Origin: Lingula anatina
Lineage: Eukaryota; Brachiopoda; Lingulata; Lingulida; Lingulidae
Assembly (NCBI RefSeq): GCF_001039355.2
Contig: NW_019775069.1
Span: forward strand, 441,381-505,380
Length of the DNA: 64,000 nt
Direction: 5' to 3'
Position 1 is the first letter of the stretch, and each line of letters begins with the position of its first letter. A program made the translations under genes and the position numbers. A model generated the notes under the pieces. It was not told where the DNA came from. It worked only from the letters and a program-made list of their open reading frames with translations, and ran no database searches. Positions 37,722 to 51,210 of this stretch are shown one piece after another.

Positions 37722-38004
37722 ACGCTGTCGCTATCTTTTCCTCGGACTTCAGTCTAATAACATCTCATCAGAAATCATGTCTGTCCATGTTATCTAGTAG
37801 ATAACTGTTAGAAGGGCAACATGTATGATAAATTTCATATCACTTTTACATATATCCAACGACCCACTACACCAAGTCACAAGACTACTCGATAACGTTG
37901 CACATGTCTGTCTTCCGATAGAACTCGGTATATTTAGAACGAGGAGTATTAAAAAGGAAACTAAACTACAAAAGCCTGGTTTGGTCGACTTCTTTATAAC
38001 AGAA
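35840..38004. other. Divergent intergenic region between CUB/CCP and amylase genes
   Basis: The genes point away from each other, so both promoters, and any 5' UTR exons, should lie here. A C run at about 37011-37029 and a (TC)n(AC)n tract at 37667-37721 are present. I see no convincing TATA box or coding exon. Confidence 0.5.
37667..37721 (+). repeat. (TC)n(AC)n compound microsatellite
   Basis: About 20 CT units followed by about 8 AC units, 284 bp before the amylase start. A similar compound array lies in the second amylase intron (39857-39907). Confidence 0.9.
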
Positions 38005-39852
38005 ATGTATAAAATGATACATGCAGTCTTGTTCGCGGTTCTTGCCTCCCTTCTAGCTATCTCGGATGCTAAGTCTGCAGATGAGTGGAAATCGCGGGTT
38101 ATATATCAGGTAAGGGACTGTTTTTTGTTTTTGTTTTTTTTTATTCGATATTCATTTTCTCATTTATTTAACATTTCCCAATAAAATATATTTCTTCTCT
38201 GTTTTTATCTGTATGAGCGTTACAATGAGAGAAAGTGTCCCTTTTGCCGTATGATCCCAGACTAACCTTACCTTAGACCTTTGCCTTTGCTGTAGGCCTA
38301 TGTGCATTCACTGGAATATCAATCAAATATCCTTTGCAAATAAACATTTCTATCGGTAAGGGAACATTTCTATCATTTCTATCGGTAAAATTATACACAG
38401 AAGTTTAAGCAAGCAGCCATTTTTACTTTTATTAATTTTGATTAATATTTATTACTAAATCGTAGGAATGTGATGGCTCAAATTCGTGGGTTAAAATATT
38501 TTTTCTCTTGGGGTTTTATGTATATGTACATGTAAATATAAAACATGTCTTTAGAAGACTGAAATGAAGATGGCGCTCTATGGAAGGGTAAACAACTCTG
38601 AAGACGTTTATTAAAAGACTCCCATCTCTATCTTGAAACAGCTAATTACCGTTAAGTATTTCCCACAAACTCATCAGAAAATACTGTCCAGACCTCTGCT
38701 GTACCTTACACTAGAGCTTGATAAAAAGATAGTCGTGTACAATGTACACTTCCCAAGACAAGCATGTCGCATTTCAAGTCAGCTGATTTATTATCAAAAA
38801 GTTTCGTAAGTTGCGTTATCTTATTATTACTGCAACCTAGCAGATTTCTGATAACTTGCACATGCACATGTGTACAATGTGCATACAGTTAACAGAAAGC
38901 TAATTTATCTGCAAATCAAACGAGACAGTCCCATAACTGTATATCCGAATACTGATATGGATGCTGTTGTACACAAATCTCGCGATAGTCTTGGAGACAT
39001 CAGAGTGATAACCTCCCAGTACTAGCTAATGGTGCGCTCATTATGGTTTTAACAAAAGATTCATTGCGTCCCTAAACCCTCTCCCCAAAGTCCTTAGTAT
39101 CGCTCAGTTAAATGACAGGTATAATGAGGTGATAAAATATCTATGAATCGTGGTACTTAGCTTATCATATTGGCATTATTGCCTGAATCAAGCTTCGTAT
39201 TGCTATGTTTTGCTAACGAGGTGCCTACTTACGGGGAGTTAGCCCTTTGTTTAAACTGTGTTGATAAACTGTTCTGAACGCGATCTGAATATAAAATTAC
39301 TTGACACCAACATTTAAATATGCCCCAAAAGTCAGTAAATGTGCCTATTTATGTATTAAAAAATGCACTAGTCCTGCAGGGTATAAGTTTTCCAAAAATT
39401 CGATTTTAAAAAATCTATTTGCATAACACCAGGATGATTATCTTTCGCTTAATGTAAATATAATTGTAAATTGTATAATGTCATAAAACCTAAATGATAA
39501 ATTAGAATTCATGTAAGAGGAGAATCTTAAAAAGCCAGGTTACCACTGGTTACTGTTATATACGAGCGCCGTAGGAATGCGCATTCACATTAATACATTG
39601 AATGGGGATTTTCTCACAGCTCCTCACGGACCGATTCCACAACCCTAGTGCTGGTGGTTCTTGTGGCAACCTGCGAGACTATTGCGGGGGCACCTTTCAG
39701 GGAGTAATCAAGAAATTGGACTACATACAAGGCTTAGGTATGGATAGATAGTTGTTTAAACAGTAATGCTTTTGTGTGCTGTTGTGGTTGCGTTAATTGC
39801 GGTTGGAGAGCGAAGAACAACCAAACACATTCTCTGTTGAAGTCTATACTGG

Positions 39853-39908
<56 letters not shown>

Positions 39909-42900
39909 TGAGGCAACTGCCCTAAAGTTGGTCTCAATATCCAGTACAAGTACAGTTGTATTAAGTTTCATTTTTTTTACAAGTAAGTTTGAAACCTTCT
40001 GTTTGAGACCGATAGTTCCTGTATTCTGGTGGAGTAGGCCTACTGTATTATTAACCGGAACTCAAGTAAGGCAACATCGTGCTTCAAACAAGAAAAAAAA
40101 AGTTTAGTTGGAAGGAAAATACTTATAAAGTATTGTGCAGCCTGTGAAGACTGGGCGAGGTCCAAAGAATGGGCGACTAAATTAGAAGTAGAATCAAATG
40201 CGACAAACGTTTCACATTTCCAAAACATTTCAGGTGTGAATGCCATCTGGATATCTCCCGTCGTTGAGAATACCCCAGGCGGTTACCATGGATACTGGGC
40301 TAAGAACATCAGTAACATCAACCCCAAGTTTGGTTCTCCACAAGACCTGAAAGACTTGGTTTCGGCCTGTCATGCACGTGGTATTTGGGTCATGGTAGAC
40401 GTGTAAGCCTTGCTTTAACTTGCTTTTTTACCATATAGAATGCATTGTTTATATCGACTAAAGCTTTCCTGGTAGGCACGTATGATTTTGCTGAGATTTT
40501 GACCATACACGAAATTATTGAATATATAAATATATAAATAAATAATCAGATCAATTCAGAACAGCTGATGAAGTCCAAATACATGATCGCCTTGAATTCT
40601 TTGGTAAAAGAAGACAAGAAAAATAAAAAAACTTCTTTAGTTTCGAAAAGTAAGCACAAAACAGAACATTTAAGGAGTTAGAAACAGCATACTATGTCAA
40701 CGTTCTCTAATATTTCAGGGTTGGCAATCATATGGGGTACCCCCCAGGCTGCCCCGGCTGCTCCATGCAGCAAGAGACCGACTTCTCTTCGCTGTGGCCG
40801 TTCAACAGAGCGGAACACTACCATAATTACTGTGATATTAAGAATTGGGGTGACGCCCATGAGGTAAGTATTTTATACTTTCTATATATTTAAAATGTTG
40901 GTATAGTATAAATCAGTCATAATATAACGGATTTGACAACTCACCGAGAATATGTCCACTATGAGAAGGGGACTTTTCATTTTATTTTAAAGTTTGCTTT
41001 GTCAGAAAATTGTGTGATAAGGTCGCTTGACAAATTGTAACTCAAAGAGAGAAATTTGTTTTAATTCTAGGGAAAAAACAATTTTCCCAAATACTATATA
41101 GCCAAATAAACAAAATCCGTTGTCACGTAAAAAATATTACTCAGGTCGAATATTGTCGGTTGGCGGAGCTACCAGATTTAAACCAGGACAACTCCTACGT
41201 CAGAGAAACCCTAAAAGCCTGGATCCACAACTTAGTACAGACATACGGATTCGATGGAATTAGGATTGACACAATTCCGGAAGTATGTGACGTCATATCG
41301 CAGTTGGATAAGTAGAGTCATCTTTTCAAATATCTGGGTGGCGTCATTACCCGTGTAATCATTTGTTGTGCGTCATTATAAGTGTATGTTTACAATGGTG
41401 TTGAAGAAAACACCAATCATTTTAATAACGTTTCATTGTTCTCGGGGTGGGGTGGGGTGATTTTATACTAAAATAGCTACGTGATTATATGCATATGCTT
41501 TGATATCAGCACGAAATGGCTGCATACTTTACTTTTTCAAAGCTGAGATGCATGTAGTCCTTTTCGCTCATTCATTCAGTTTCACTATGCAGTTTTCTCA
41601 AAGAAAATAAAGCAATTTTTCCAACGTAAAACCACAAATAACCACACAAAAAGAAACTTACCATAAATTTAGCTGCTTCTTTCAGGTCAAACCACAGTTT
41701 TGGAACGAGTTTGGTCAGTCGTCGGGGGTCTTCCAAATCGGTGAAGTTGACAACGGTGACCCCGACTACGACTCCCCCTTCCAGGGTCCCTTGACCTCCG
41801 TCCTCAATTACCCCATGTACTGGACTCTAAGAAATGTGTTCCAGCAGAAATCTGCAGGAATGAGGACCATTGGGGACAGGCTGAGAGAAGAGGTAGGCTT
41901 ATGTGGTATGCCAAAATAAATAAATAAATAAATAAATATAATTCCTTTCACTTTTGGTTTGCTTTTCTTAATGAAATTTGCTCATTAAAAGTACTATCTT
42001 CGTATATTTGAAAGGGATTTTCATGTTTTCTCCGAGTTTCAATATGTAATAAATCACTGGTAGAAAAGCAGGAACAAGCTATCCAAAACCTTTAAAACAA
42101 ATAGTGTAAAGACCTATTGATTGCTAAATTTTTATTATTATTATTTGTTTTATTATTTATCTTTTTATTTATTGATTTATTTATGTTGGTGTCAAAGGGA
42201 AATCAAATCTTAGAAATCAATTCTTATTAATTCTTGTCACATTCATTTATCTGTAGCGTATACATGCCTTTAAACAACTTCCTTCTAGGCTGCGAAGTTC
42301 AAAGATATGACAGTACTAGGCGGTTTCGTGGACAATCATGACAATCCTCGTTTCCTTAGCATCAATAAAGACTGGACCAGCCTGAAGAACGCTCTGGCAT
42401 ACACGCTGATGGCACGAGTAAGTTACACGTGGCCACTTTATTCCGCTGTTCATAAAACAATAATACACTGTGGACTTTGGCTGCAGTTGATATATTTTTC
42501 TGCAGCTAGTTGTTACAAAAGTGGTATCGACCCAAGCACAGACGGCATCCGACATTTTTGTCGTCAGATTGATAACATTTTTTCCTATTTTTCTGATTAT
42601 TCAAAAATCGGTTAATATTATTTTATGGTGATGCCGTCATTGTACAATCAGGTTAATGAAAATAAATTCATGACTTCTGATAGTAGCAATAGTATCCATT
42701 ATATGTATTCATTTCAGTGGATCCCTATTGTGTATTATGGCACAGAGCAGGCGTATGCGGGGGGTAACGATCCGTATAACAGGGAGTCCCTGTGGCCAAA
42801 TTACAACACCAACCATTTAATGTACCAGGTGAATGCCAGGATGAGAGAGTCCCATTGTTTTTGCCGGTCTTTTTTGCTAAGGTTAAAATATAATGACATG

Positions 42901-45150
42901 AAGAAATTCCAATTTTACAAAATTGCATTTATATGTATGTTATTATGTCTATCAAAGCCTTAACCCTCAATTACACTGTATATGTCATTAATCGTTTTCA
43001 AAAATAAAAAATAAATAAATAAATCAATATTAAGGGTATGTACAGGGCATCAGTCAGTTGTTAATTATATAATTCTCTCGATGTGTGATGTGTTAAATTA
43101 ACACTACAATGAGAAACGTTAACCATTTTCTTTCAGTTTATCGCCCAGGTGAACGCGTTCAGAAATAAACTGGGTAGCGCATTTTACGACTCGGCTCAGA
43201 ACGAACGTTGGAGGGATGACAGCTTTTATGCCTTCACCAGAGGAAATGGGGAATCAGTGAGTCAGGAATATTAGAAAATCATACAACGGTCACCTTGTCA
43301 GTCTCACCGTTTCCATTTTTAAGTAAAAATTTTATTTGAAAAGAACCTGTTATATATTGAAAACATTGGCATCTACACTTATTGCATTTGGCATGCACTT
43401 ACGAAAATAGCACTCGTGTTTGTCCAAGTTTATACGAAGGTTATGTGGTCATTTAAAATGACGGCTATTTAGAAATACACGTTGGCCGTAAGAAGACCCT
43501 TAAACTCACATTATTATATTCACAGTACCTATGCACATTTTTTTTCACGTGTTTCGAAATAGTTTCTCCACTTGATTCCCAGAATTTCTGTTTGTATTCA
43601 CAGGTTCTATTAGCATTATTTAAAAAAAATTGAGAAATTTGACATGCAACTTCTAATGAGACCAAGTAAATTGCCATTAGTGATAGGGACCAATTCAGTT
43701 CATCGTTTCTTATACACTGTATGTAGCAGTTTAATTTGAAATCGTTTTAGTCATAACTGCTGTCCGAAAACAGTTTTAAAACGCAACTTCTACCCTTAAA
43801 TGTCTGGAGATCACGCATAATACATTCTCGGTAATATTAGTATTTAAAATTGGAATCAATTTTACCAAATTTAGTGAACAACAAAATAACATAAATACCA
43901 CTTTAGGTGAGACCACATAAATGTCACTGACTTAAGTGGACGATCAAATTACATAAATCCATCTTTAACGGTGACGCCGCAAAGATCTTACTGCCCTTTG
44001 AACAATCTCGGTTGACAAATGATTGCGTTTTTGTCATTTATACAGGTCCTTGTCTGTGTTTCCAACCAAGGATCAGGATCGACTGAGCAACGAGATATTG
44101 GAGACCTCCCGTATCACGACGGAACCAGTAAGTGATAACTGCGATTGAAACCTTTAAGGACAGATGAAATGAAATTCATTTCTTATTATGGATATTTAGA
44201 AGGATATCCACATAAAAAGCCTGATAGGAAGTTCACTCACGAAATGTATCTAGAATATACGTAGCATAAAAGAGGAATGAAGGGAATCACAATAAGAACC
44301 ATGTGTAGAAATGACTTTTTAAAGCAAATCATTCAGTCCCTACCAAACCATAAATCACTTTTTATTAACCACGATCAAGTAAAAGTAATGAACACAATGA
44401 TCTCTTTATAAACATTCTACTGAATAACATTCTGCGTACGTTAATATCGTTATCCAGCTCTCCAAAACATCCTGGACACGAGTGATAAGATCACAGCAAA
44501 CGGAGGCAAAGTGAGCATTAATATACAGAACGGCCAACCAAAGATATACCACGTTTTGTCAGGTGAGCACGAGGGTACGACTGAATCCCACGTGACACCG
44601 CGTAACCATGGTGACGTAGACACGCCCCCGACCGCCTCGCACCGTGTAGAGTCGGGACAAGGTAACGGAATCTTTTCTTTAATTTGTACGATATAGACAT
44701 CGTTACAATTAAACATTATATTTAATTTTTTATGTTCTTGTTATTTTACATTTTACATACATGTGGATATAGTGGGCACTATTTTTACTGTTACAATATC
44801 GATATCACAGTAAGCGCAGTTATTGATGTAAAACCATTGCATTCTTTTCTCGATGTACTAACTTTAGGCTACTTAAATTACACATAAATTAATCGGTTTA
44901 TTGATTGAAATAAGTTTAACAAAATAGAGTAAAAACTGTCGAAATTGAGTATAACTGTAATGTTCACAAACGTACTACATAAAGATAATCCCTGGATTTT
45001 GTCATATATTTGCTATATTTTTCCATTCCAGAAGCAAACGTACTCGGTATTGTGGTGGGTGTTGTGGGAGCATGTGTCGTTCTGGGAGGAATAGTCGGCT
45101 ATCTCGGTTATAAAAAACTTCACAGGAGGTCCTACGTCACACTGAACTAG
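38005..45150 (+). CDS. Membrane-anchored fungal-type (GH13_1) alpha-amylase, 12 exons, 548 aa
   Basis: Exons: 38005-38109, 39620-39737, 40234-40402, 40719-40863, 41145-41282, 41686-41892, 42289-42417, 42718-42828, 43137-43256, 44046-44127, 44458-44661, 45032-45150. They sum to 1647 nt (549 codons with stop). The signal peptide is near residues 4-22. [32 protein letters not shown] and VVGNHMGY follow the Aspergillus TAKA-amylase order. Catalytic residues visible are Asp221 (GIRIDT), Glu245 (IGEVDNGDP) and Asp312 ([10 protein letters not shown]). [20 protein letters not shown] and domain C follow. The last exon encodes a TM segment (core [23 protein letters not shown] cut to about 513-536) and a short [12 protein letters not shown] tail. 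Expected role: alpha-1,4-glucan hydrolysis at the outer cell surface. The ATG at 38014 is an equally good start. Exon 11 has two in-frame donors. Confidence 0.9.
39857..39907 (+). repeat. (CT)n(AC)n compound microsatellite
   Basis: About 17 CT units followed by about 9 AC units, in an amylase intron. Confidence 0.9.
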
Positions 45151-47971
45151 CCAGCGCCGGGCGTGTTCATGTTCCGTATTGTTCCAGCATCCTTGAGTTT
45201 TACAATGTTCCAGCACTATATGAAAAGGTCGAAAGACAATCTCCATATTACAACATAATTGCTGATAAACAAGGACATGAGCGGTCTACAACTAATATAT
45301 GTTTCTAATTTCATTGTCAGAGATTTATAAAATAATCAAAAAACAAACGATTTAATTAAGAATTTCAGTTATTTAATTTGAATTGATGATTACAAAATGA
45401 CACTACATGGAAATGAAGCTGCTATAAATTTCCAGAAAACGCTCGTGGTTCTCTGTGCAAGTCCAGCGTCACTGGTCCATGTTCACGCTGTCCACGATAT
45501 ACTAATAAAAACGTAATCTTACGCTTGTTTTCTCTACCTGATATTGAGTGCCATATGTGTATCGATTATCTTTATTGGCACATTTGTTTGAGAAGGGGCT
45601 TTGACCTGACAATACTGTGTAGCAATTATACTCACATATATTCTAATCTGTGTTGAAGGTAACACATATATTAGTACATATCTACACATCTGAGCATTGG
45701 AAAATGCGAGACATATTCAAGCCTGTAAAAAATTAAACTTGTTAAAAGTGCAAAGCATTTTGAACTGTATTTTATTCAACACTCGGCGTCACTCACCACT
45801 GTTGTCTTCCATCTCTATATCTCTGACTAACACTTTTATCAATACATTAAGGATGAAGACGATGGGGGTTATCTTCTTAACCAAGCAAGATATACCAACA
45901 TGTTGCATATCAATAAAATGCTTATTTTATATAACGGTTATCGTTTTCCTATCATTATTTTATTGTAATATGATTGAGAAAGGATACATATCGCTAAATT
46001 GGTTGGTATATCTCGGCCCGTAAACGAGATGTTCCTGCCCCCTCCTTTTCTTCACCCTTAACTGAAACAATTGCAAATATATCGTGCCACTCCTTGTAAA
46101 TTTAATCCCTTTTCCATTATTGCACAAAGGATATGAGAGTCAGTCACCAAGTGATAGATAAACATATCGTCCGCGTCTCCATTTCCTGCGCCCATTATTA
46201 AACCATGTAGACATTCAAAACAAAACAGAAAGTGTATCCAGTAACTAGATCAGCTACTTGACTAGCAAATTATCATAACCTGTTGAACTCTTTTCTGTGA
46301 CACCCTGTATGTCTAACCTTAAGTCGGCTTAACAGTCTATTTCTTTCTTTATTTCTTTTATGAAAACGTAACTGTTGAAAATATAATGTGTACTCGGATC
46401 ACCCTTCTATAAAGTATAAGAGGACAATATGCAGGCCGTTCGTGTTGGACGCCTTTTGGATGATATTGAAGAAAAAAGCGGCACTTAATGTGCGTTGTCA
46501 CTGCGTTGTCAATAAACTAAGACTACTCAACATTTCAGATAAGCTGATCTGTTATCAGTTCGCCGATGTTATCTGTAATATGAACTGAAAAACATAATAG
46601 ACCATGAAATCGTTTACCCCCCCCCTCAAACAGATAGAATGCGGGTAACAAACATAACATAACGAAGTTGATATTGCCTTAATATCACATCTCATATCCA
46701 TGCAAGATCTCTATTACCATTTCTTTAAGCTAGGTAAATTAAGCCAGACTTCTGGAATAAAGCACACAGTTATATAATATATCAGCGGTATTTTTTTTCA
46801 GTAGATATTGCTTGGCTTATTGTCACATACGTTATCAAGCAGGGACGGGTCTCAGTGTAAATTTTCACTAAGGAGTCTGGACTCTAAATTACCAACACAC
46901 ACACTTTAAATGCCACAGTGGCAAGGTAACAACACAGATATGCCTCATTAATTTAATTTAAGTGAGCTACTGGCTGTTCGAATTCATTTTGCTTTGTAAC
47001 GATGTGTATAACTTACCAGGGATTCATCTTCACAGACAGACCGTTAAAGAGGACGTATTAGAGATGGTGGAAATTGTCAAAAGCGTTTGAAAAAATATAG
47101 CTGTAGATGTTTTTGGGTGGGAGTTATACGTGAAATTGAGAAAGAGGGTAGTGAGGGATGACTTATGGTTTCAGAGATAGTTGAAGAGAACTTAACCAGT
47201 AATATCTGAGGAAAAGAGACAGACAAGTCCATACGGTAACTGAATCACTTAAGACCTTCAAACTCAGGGAAAGGGTTTAAGTTTTATTTGGAATGAGTTA
47301 CACATGTGCCAGGGAAGACCCATAACAAATTTAATTGCCTATGACCCACCGTATTTTACTCTAAAACAGTCCCGTTGCACTTTCACTTTGTCGCGAACAA
47401 GAAAGATCCAGGAAACGTGGGCTGGCAGTTAGACGTTGGCAAGGATTTGATTATACACTAATTGAATTAAAGATACTTATTTCTTGTAGAAATCTCACTG
47501 TGACTGTGATGCTTGGTTCAAGAAAGCAGAACAAAAGGTCAAACTCAGAATTGGAATCAAATCATCAGTAAAAGCAATGAATGGGAGACATTAGCTGTTA
47601 TTAATTTCTCTGATGGGACTGTAGGAGAATATTATAGATGTAGCAAAAGGAATCAAGGAAAGGTCACATTTAAAATGTGCACATGCAAGAACTGAACTAT
47701 ACCAATAAAAGTAACGTTGACTTGCTTTATGAGCCCTTGTTACGCATTATTAAAGTCAGCTTATTAAGGTCGCGCAGCAGACAGTGCGTATCTATTGGAC
47801 AGAACAATTGCATGCTGTCAAATAAATAAGGGTAGTAATATGTTTTCTGAGAAAAACGTGTGATGCGTGCACCATGATCGGGAAAACCGTGAACTAGGTT
47901 ATGAGCTGATTCCAGGAAGAATTAATATATAGCATATTAATCGGATGATTTGATGCAAAAAAACAATTGCG
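45151..47971. other. Amylase 3' region and spacer
   Basis: It starts with the amylase 3' UTR, probably ending after the AATAAA at 45504. The rest is A/T-rich without a supported gene. The last 190 bp (from about 47785) match the upstream regions of the ANF-receptor exons 2 and 3 and are probably promoter. Confidence 0.55.
45504..45509 (+). terminator. Possible poly(A) signal of the amylase gene
   Basis: AATAAA lies 354 nt after the TAG stop. It is a usual distance, but other A/T-rich words nearby could serve. Confidence 0.4.
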
Positions 47972-47978
47972 TATAAAA
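47972..47978 (+). promoter_or_regulatory. TATA box of ANF-receptor exon 1a
   Basis: TATAAAA followed by CCCGATATACT, 113 nt before the ATG at 48085. The same block occurs before copies b and c. An ATTGG (inverted CCAAT) in CTATTGGACAGAACAAT lies at about 47792. Confidence 0.6.
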
Positions 47979-48084
47979 CCCGATATACTGTGTATTTCAA
48001 CACACACCTTTGTGGTTTGCTGTGGACATTAATTACCGAAAAAAAAACTCAAGAACTTTTTAGTTTTCTGTAAGTGAAAGACAA

Positions 48085-48799
48085 ATGCATGTGTCAATAT
48101 TTGCCTTAATGGTGACGAGCTGCACATTGGCCGTTGCAGTGTGGCCAAATTACGACAGTGATTTAGGAAATGACACTTCAAACAGTGGTAACATTCGAAT
48201 TGGGGGTTTAATTCCATTCACTGGTAAGGGTGAAAAAGGCACACAACAGGCAGGAGCAGTCGTAGTCGCAGTCAATGAAATAAACAAGGCCAAGTTTCTG
48301 CTGGGAGATCGAAATCTGACATACTCTTGGAGAGATACAAAATGTACCTCAAGAGGAGGGATTTCTGCAGCATTGTCAATGGAGGACATTGGAGTTAATG
48401 TCTTCATCGGCGGCGAGTGTGATGACGTTTGCGTTCCCGTTGGACTCCTTGCGTCAGAATGGGACACTCCCTATGTGACTTGGGGCTGCAATTCCCGCCG
48501 CCTTTCAGATCGACGAAATTACAATACTGTGAGTAATATTGCGGGACCACTCATTAATGTCCATAATATTCTTATACGGACCTTTAGGTTATGGAACTGG
48601 AGATACACTGCCATCTTAACATTGGCCGAAGAAAGCTGGGAATCGGCGGCTCACTTCTTGTCGGCAAAACTGTCCGACACCGGAGTGACGATTAACGACT
48701 TTCACAGTTTCAAGTCAAGTGATGGGTCATATTTAAGGAACGATCACCAAATGGAGACACAGAGACAGCTGGTAGAGCATATAGCGACCAAAGCGAGAA
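48085..48799 (+). CDS. ANF-receptor ectodomain exon, copy a (receptor guanylate cyclase-like)
   Basis: A single coding exon of 715 nt (238 codons plus one base, phase 1). It has a signal peptide (FALMVTSCTLAVAV) and the N-terminal lobe of a type I periplasmic-binding/ANF_receptor domain (PF01094). Visible motifs are IRIGGLIPFTGKG, AVNEINKA, FIGGECDDVCVPVGLLAS, VTWGCNS and the Trp-rich WNWRYTAIL. The frame is open past a good donor (A|GTAAGCC). No homologue of the next exon is visible before copy b, 4.1 kb downstream. It may be an alternative first exon spliced to the exon at 63280, or a lone duplicated exon. The full protein of this family usually continues to TM, kinase-homology and guanylate cyclase domains. 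None is seen in this window. Confidence 0.75.
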
Positions 48800-50817
48800 G
48801 TAAGCCATATACGCATGTTATATGTACTCCGTAGCTTTTGTGCGTAGGTACATGTACGAATGTTTTTGTTTTGCTCCTAAAGGTTGGTAAGTACATAAAA
48901 TTGTCCAAGTAATTAACACACCCGTAAGCGCATTCCAGTGGAACCCCCCCCCCCAAAAAAAATAGGCTGGTCTTAAACGTACAATACGCGGGATTCAACG
49001 TGTTTATGGGGCTCCATTTAGAACATACGGGTTCTTCCTAATCCAAACATGCACTGACTATCTAACGTAACCCAACTGGATTGCAATCTCAGTGACTTAG
49101 TCCATAATTATGGTCGCGTATAGTTAAACAATCACGAGTATTTATGACAATGTATTTGCATTGAAATTTGTGCTAGGTTGCACTGGGTGATTGTACAATA
49201 AAGTCCTTCCACAGTGTCTTGTACAGGTAAACACCAGTAGTCGTCATGATTTTTCTGCAACAAATCACCCAGATGATAAGGCCAGCGCCTATCAATGAAG
49301 AGTTAACATAGTAATGTGACTGACAACGCAGGCAAGCATGCGATATGACCGCTAAATTAGTTCAGGCAATTGACATGATTACGTGTAATTGCCTATCAGA
49401 TGATACTGGAAGGGAGGGGGGGGGAGGCTGAAAATTAATAGGATCACAACTCTTCTTTTTGTTTGGAAAAGTGCCATAATCGGATTCTCCTGGGTTAAAC
49501 GATAAATTTCCCCATACTTTCCAACGGTTTATGAATCTGTTCCGACATTCAAAGATTAGCGATTAATTTTTTTAAATTTTTTTTTTGTAACAATCTCTGA
49601 AAAATTATTTTGGAGGGTGGATATGACGGTGTAACAGGAATGGAGGTCCGCTATGAACCATAGTTCGCTTCCCATTATTTTGGAGGGGCGGATTCAGAGC
49701 TATTTTCTGACAGTTTTCCAAATTATCTTTGCTGTTCCATCCTCCAATTTTGACGTCTTCCAACAGAAAACGTAGATACCTATCAATGTAAACTTTAAAA
49801 TCTGACAGTCTTCTGGAAGACAAAGAAGACGGCCTTAATCCGCCCGTGATTTTGTGCAGGTGACATTCGTACTTATATCCTGGCCTCATCTCACAGCGCA
49901 TTGAGATGGTACACTGACATTCTAATAAATATAGAAAAGATTGCCCTGTGACTGTACTACATGTGCTTATACAGTACACAAAACTAAAAACACTTCACAA
50001 TGAGTTGCAATATAGAAATCATTCAGTTTTCCTTGCATTACTAAGCGAGAGATGCCGCACTCTTTCTTTTTTCAAAGGAGTGATGAAGAAACTGTGCTAA
50101 TGACATGATCCCTGCCCAGCTAGTGTTATTCATTTGCAGTATGTGAATTTCAAACAAGAGGTTTTACTTCGAGCTTTCCTGAAAAGTTCATTTATCTATC
50201 TGGTGTTATTAAAATGTGTTGTTCATCCCCAACGGTTTCAAGATTGAAATTTTGACGTATTCTTTCTTCAACTGGCTTTGGGTTGCCTTTGGCATGTCTA
50301 CCCATTTCAATATGCACATTGTGGCTAATTACTCGAAATCGGGTAAATACGTTTTTACTCAAAATTTATTGCTCCTAGGTGTTTTTTCTTTTTCAAATTT
50401 TTGTACTTTCTCGACTAAACGTTATCTTCTGAAATGTTGCTATGCCACTAAATGTCCTGAGAAAATTTCCATCTGTTTTCTGACTCATCCACACATTCCA
50501 AAGCCATTTTCCACAATAATTTTTTTACCATTTCACTCCATGACAAACAATGACCTGTGTCGTCAAGCCTGGTGTTTGAAAGGAGATCAAAGTGTTTTAC
50601 TTCATCTTAATATGATTGTTTAACTATGATTACATCATCCAAATTCAGAATCTGTGTCCAGTATGTAATAACATTAAATAACTTTAATACCTTGTGCAGT
50701 GTACAAATATCCACTGCTAACAAAATTAGAGATGCAGTTGCTCTATTGGAGACAAACATGTATCTGTGAATTGGTTGATGCTACACGTCTGCTCCATATG
50801 CAGCGATTAGGTAAGCC
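48800..50817. other. Non-coding DNA after ANF-receptor exon a
   Basis: 48800-49430 aligns with the DNA after copies b and c and ends in a G-rich run near 49412-49425. From about 49437 there is a degraded left arm of the MITE seen at 7437. The frames at 49605-49979 and 50216-50623 have no family or splice support. Confidence 0.5.
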
Positions 50818-51129
50818 ATTGAATCAAAGTATTTATTTCAAAGAGCTCGTGATGGAACTTGTTATGGAGACATAAACATGCTCATAATGGTTTTAACAAT
50901 GCAAAGACCAAATTGGTATCTGACCTAGTCTTACCGGACAATATAAGGATATATATATTAGGTAACGATATTAGGATATATATATATATTAGGTTAACCA
51001 TTGAATCAAAGTTTTTATTTCAAAGAGCTCGTGATGGAACTTGTTATGGAGACATAAACATGCTCATAATGGTTGTTAACAATGCAAAGACCCAATTGGT
51101 ATCTGACCTAGTCTTACCGGACAATATTA

Positions 51130-51207
<78 letters not shown>
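50818..51207 (+). repeat. Tandem 180-bp repeat followed by (TA)n
   Basis: The block ATTGAATCAAAGTATTTATT to TTACCGGACAATAT occurs at 50818-50950 and again at 50998-51128. It is followed by a long TA array at 51132-51207. Confidence 0.85.

Positions 51208-51210
<3 letters not shown>

Noticed and set aside
45697-46023. 108-codon plus-strand frame downstream of the amylase
   Set aside because: No motif and no paralogue; hydrophobic runs come from A/T-rich DNA.
47513-47695. Short Cys-containing plus-strand frame before ANF-receptor exon a
   Set aside because: Begins at a TTG, has no splice signals, signal peptide or paralogue. Too weak to call.
48150-48467. Minus-strand 105-codon frame, also present antisense to ANF-receptor exons b and c
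   Set aside because: Recurs only because the sense exon is duplicated. The sense strand has the signal peptide, domain and donor.
50216-50623. 135-codon plus-strand frame between ANF-receptor exons a and b
   Set aside because: No similarity to the expected second ANF-receptor exon, no signal peptide or family motif; biased to Phe, Leu and Ser as in random A/T-rich frames.
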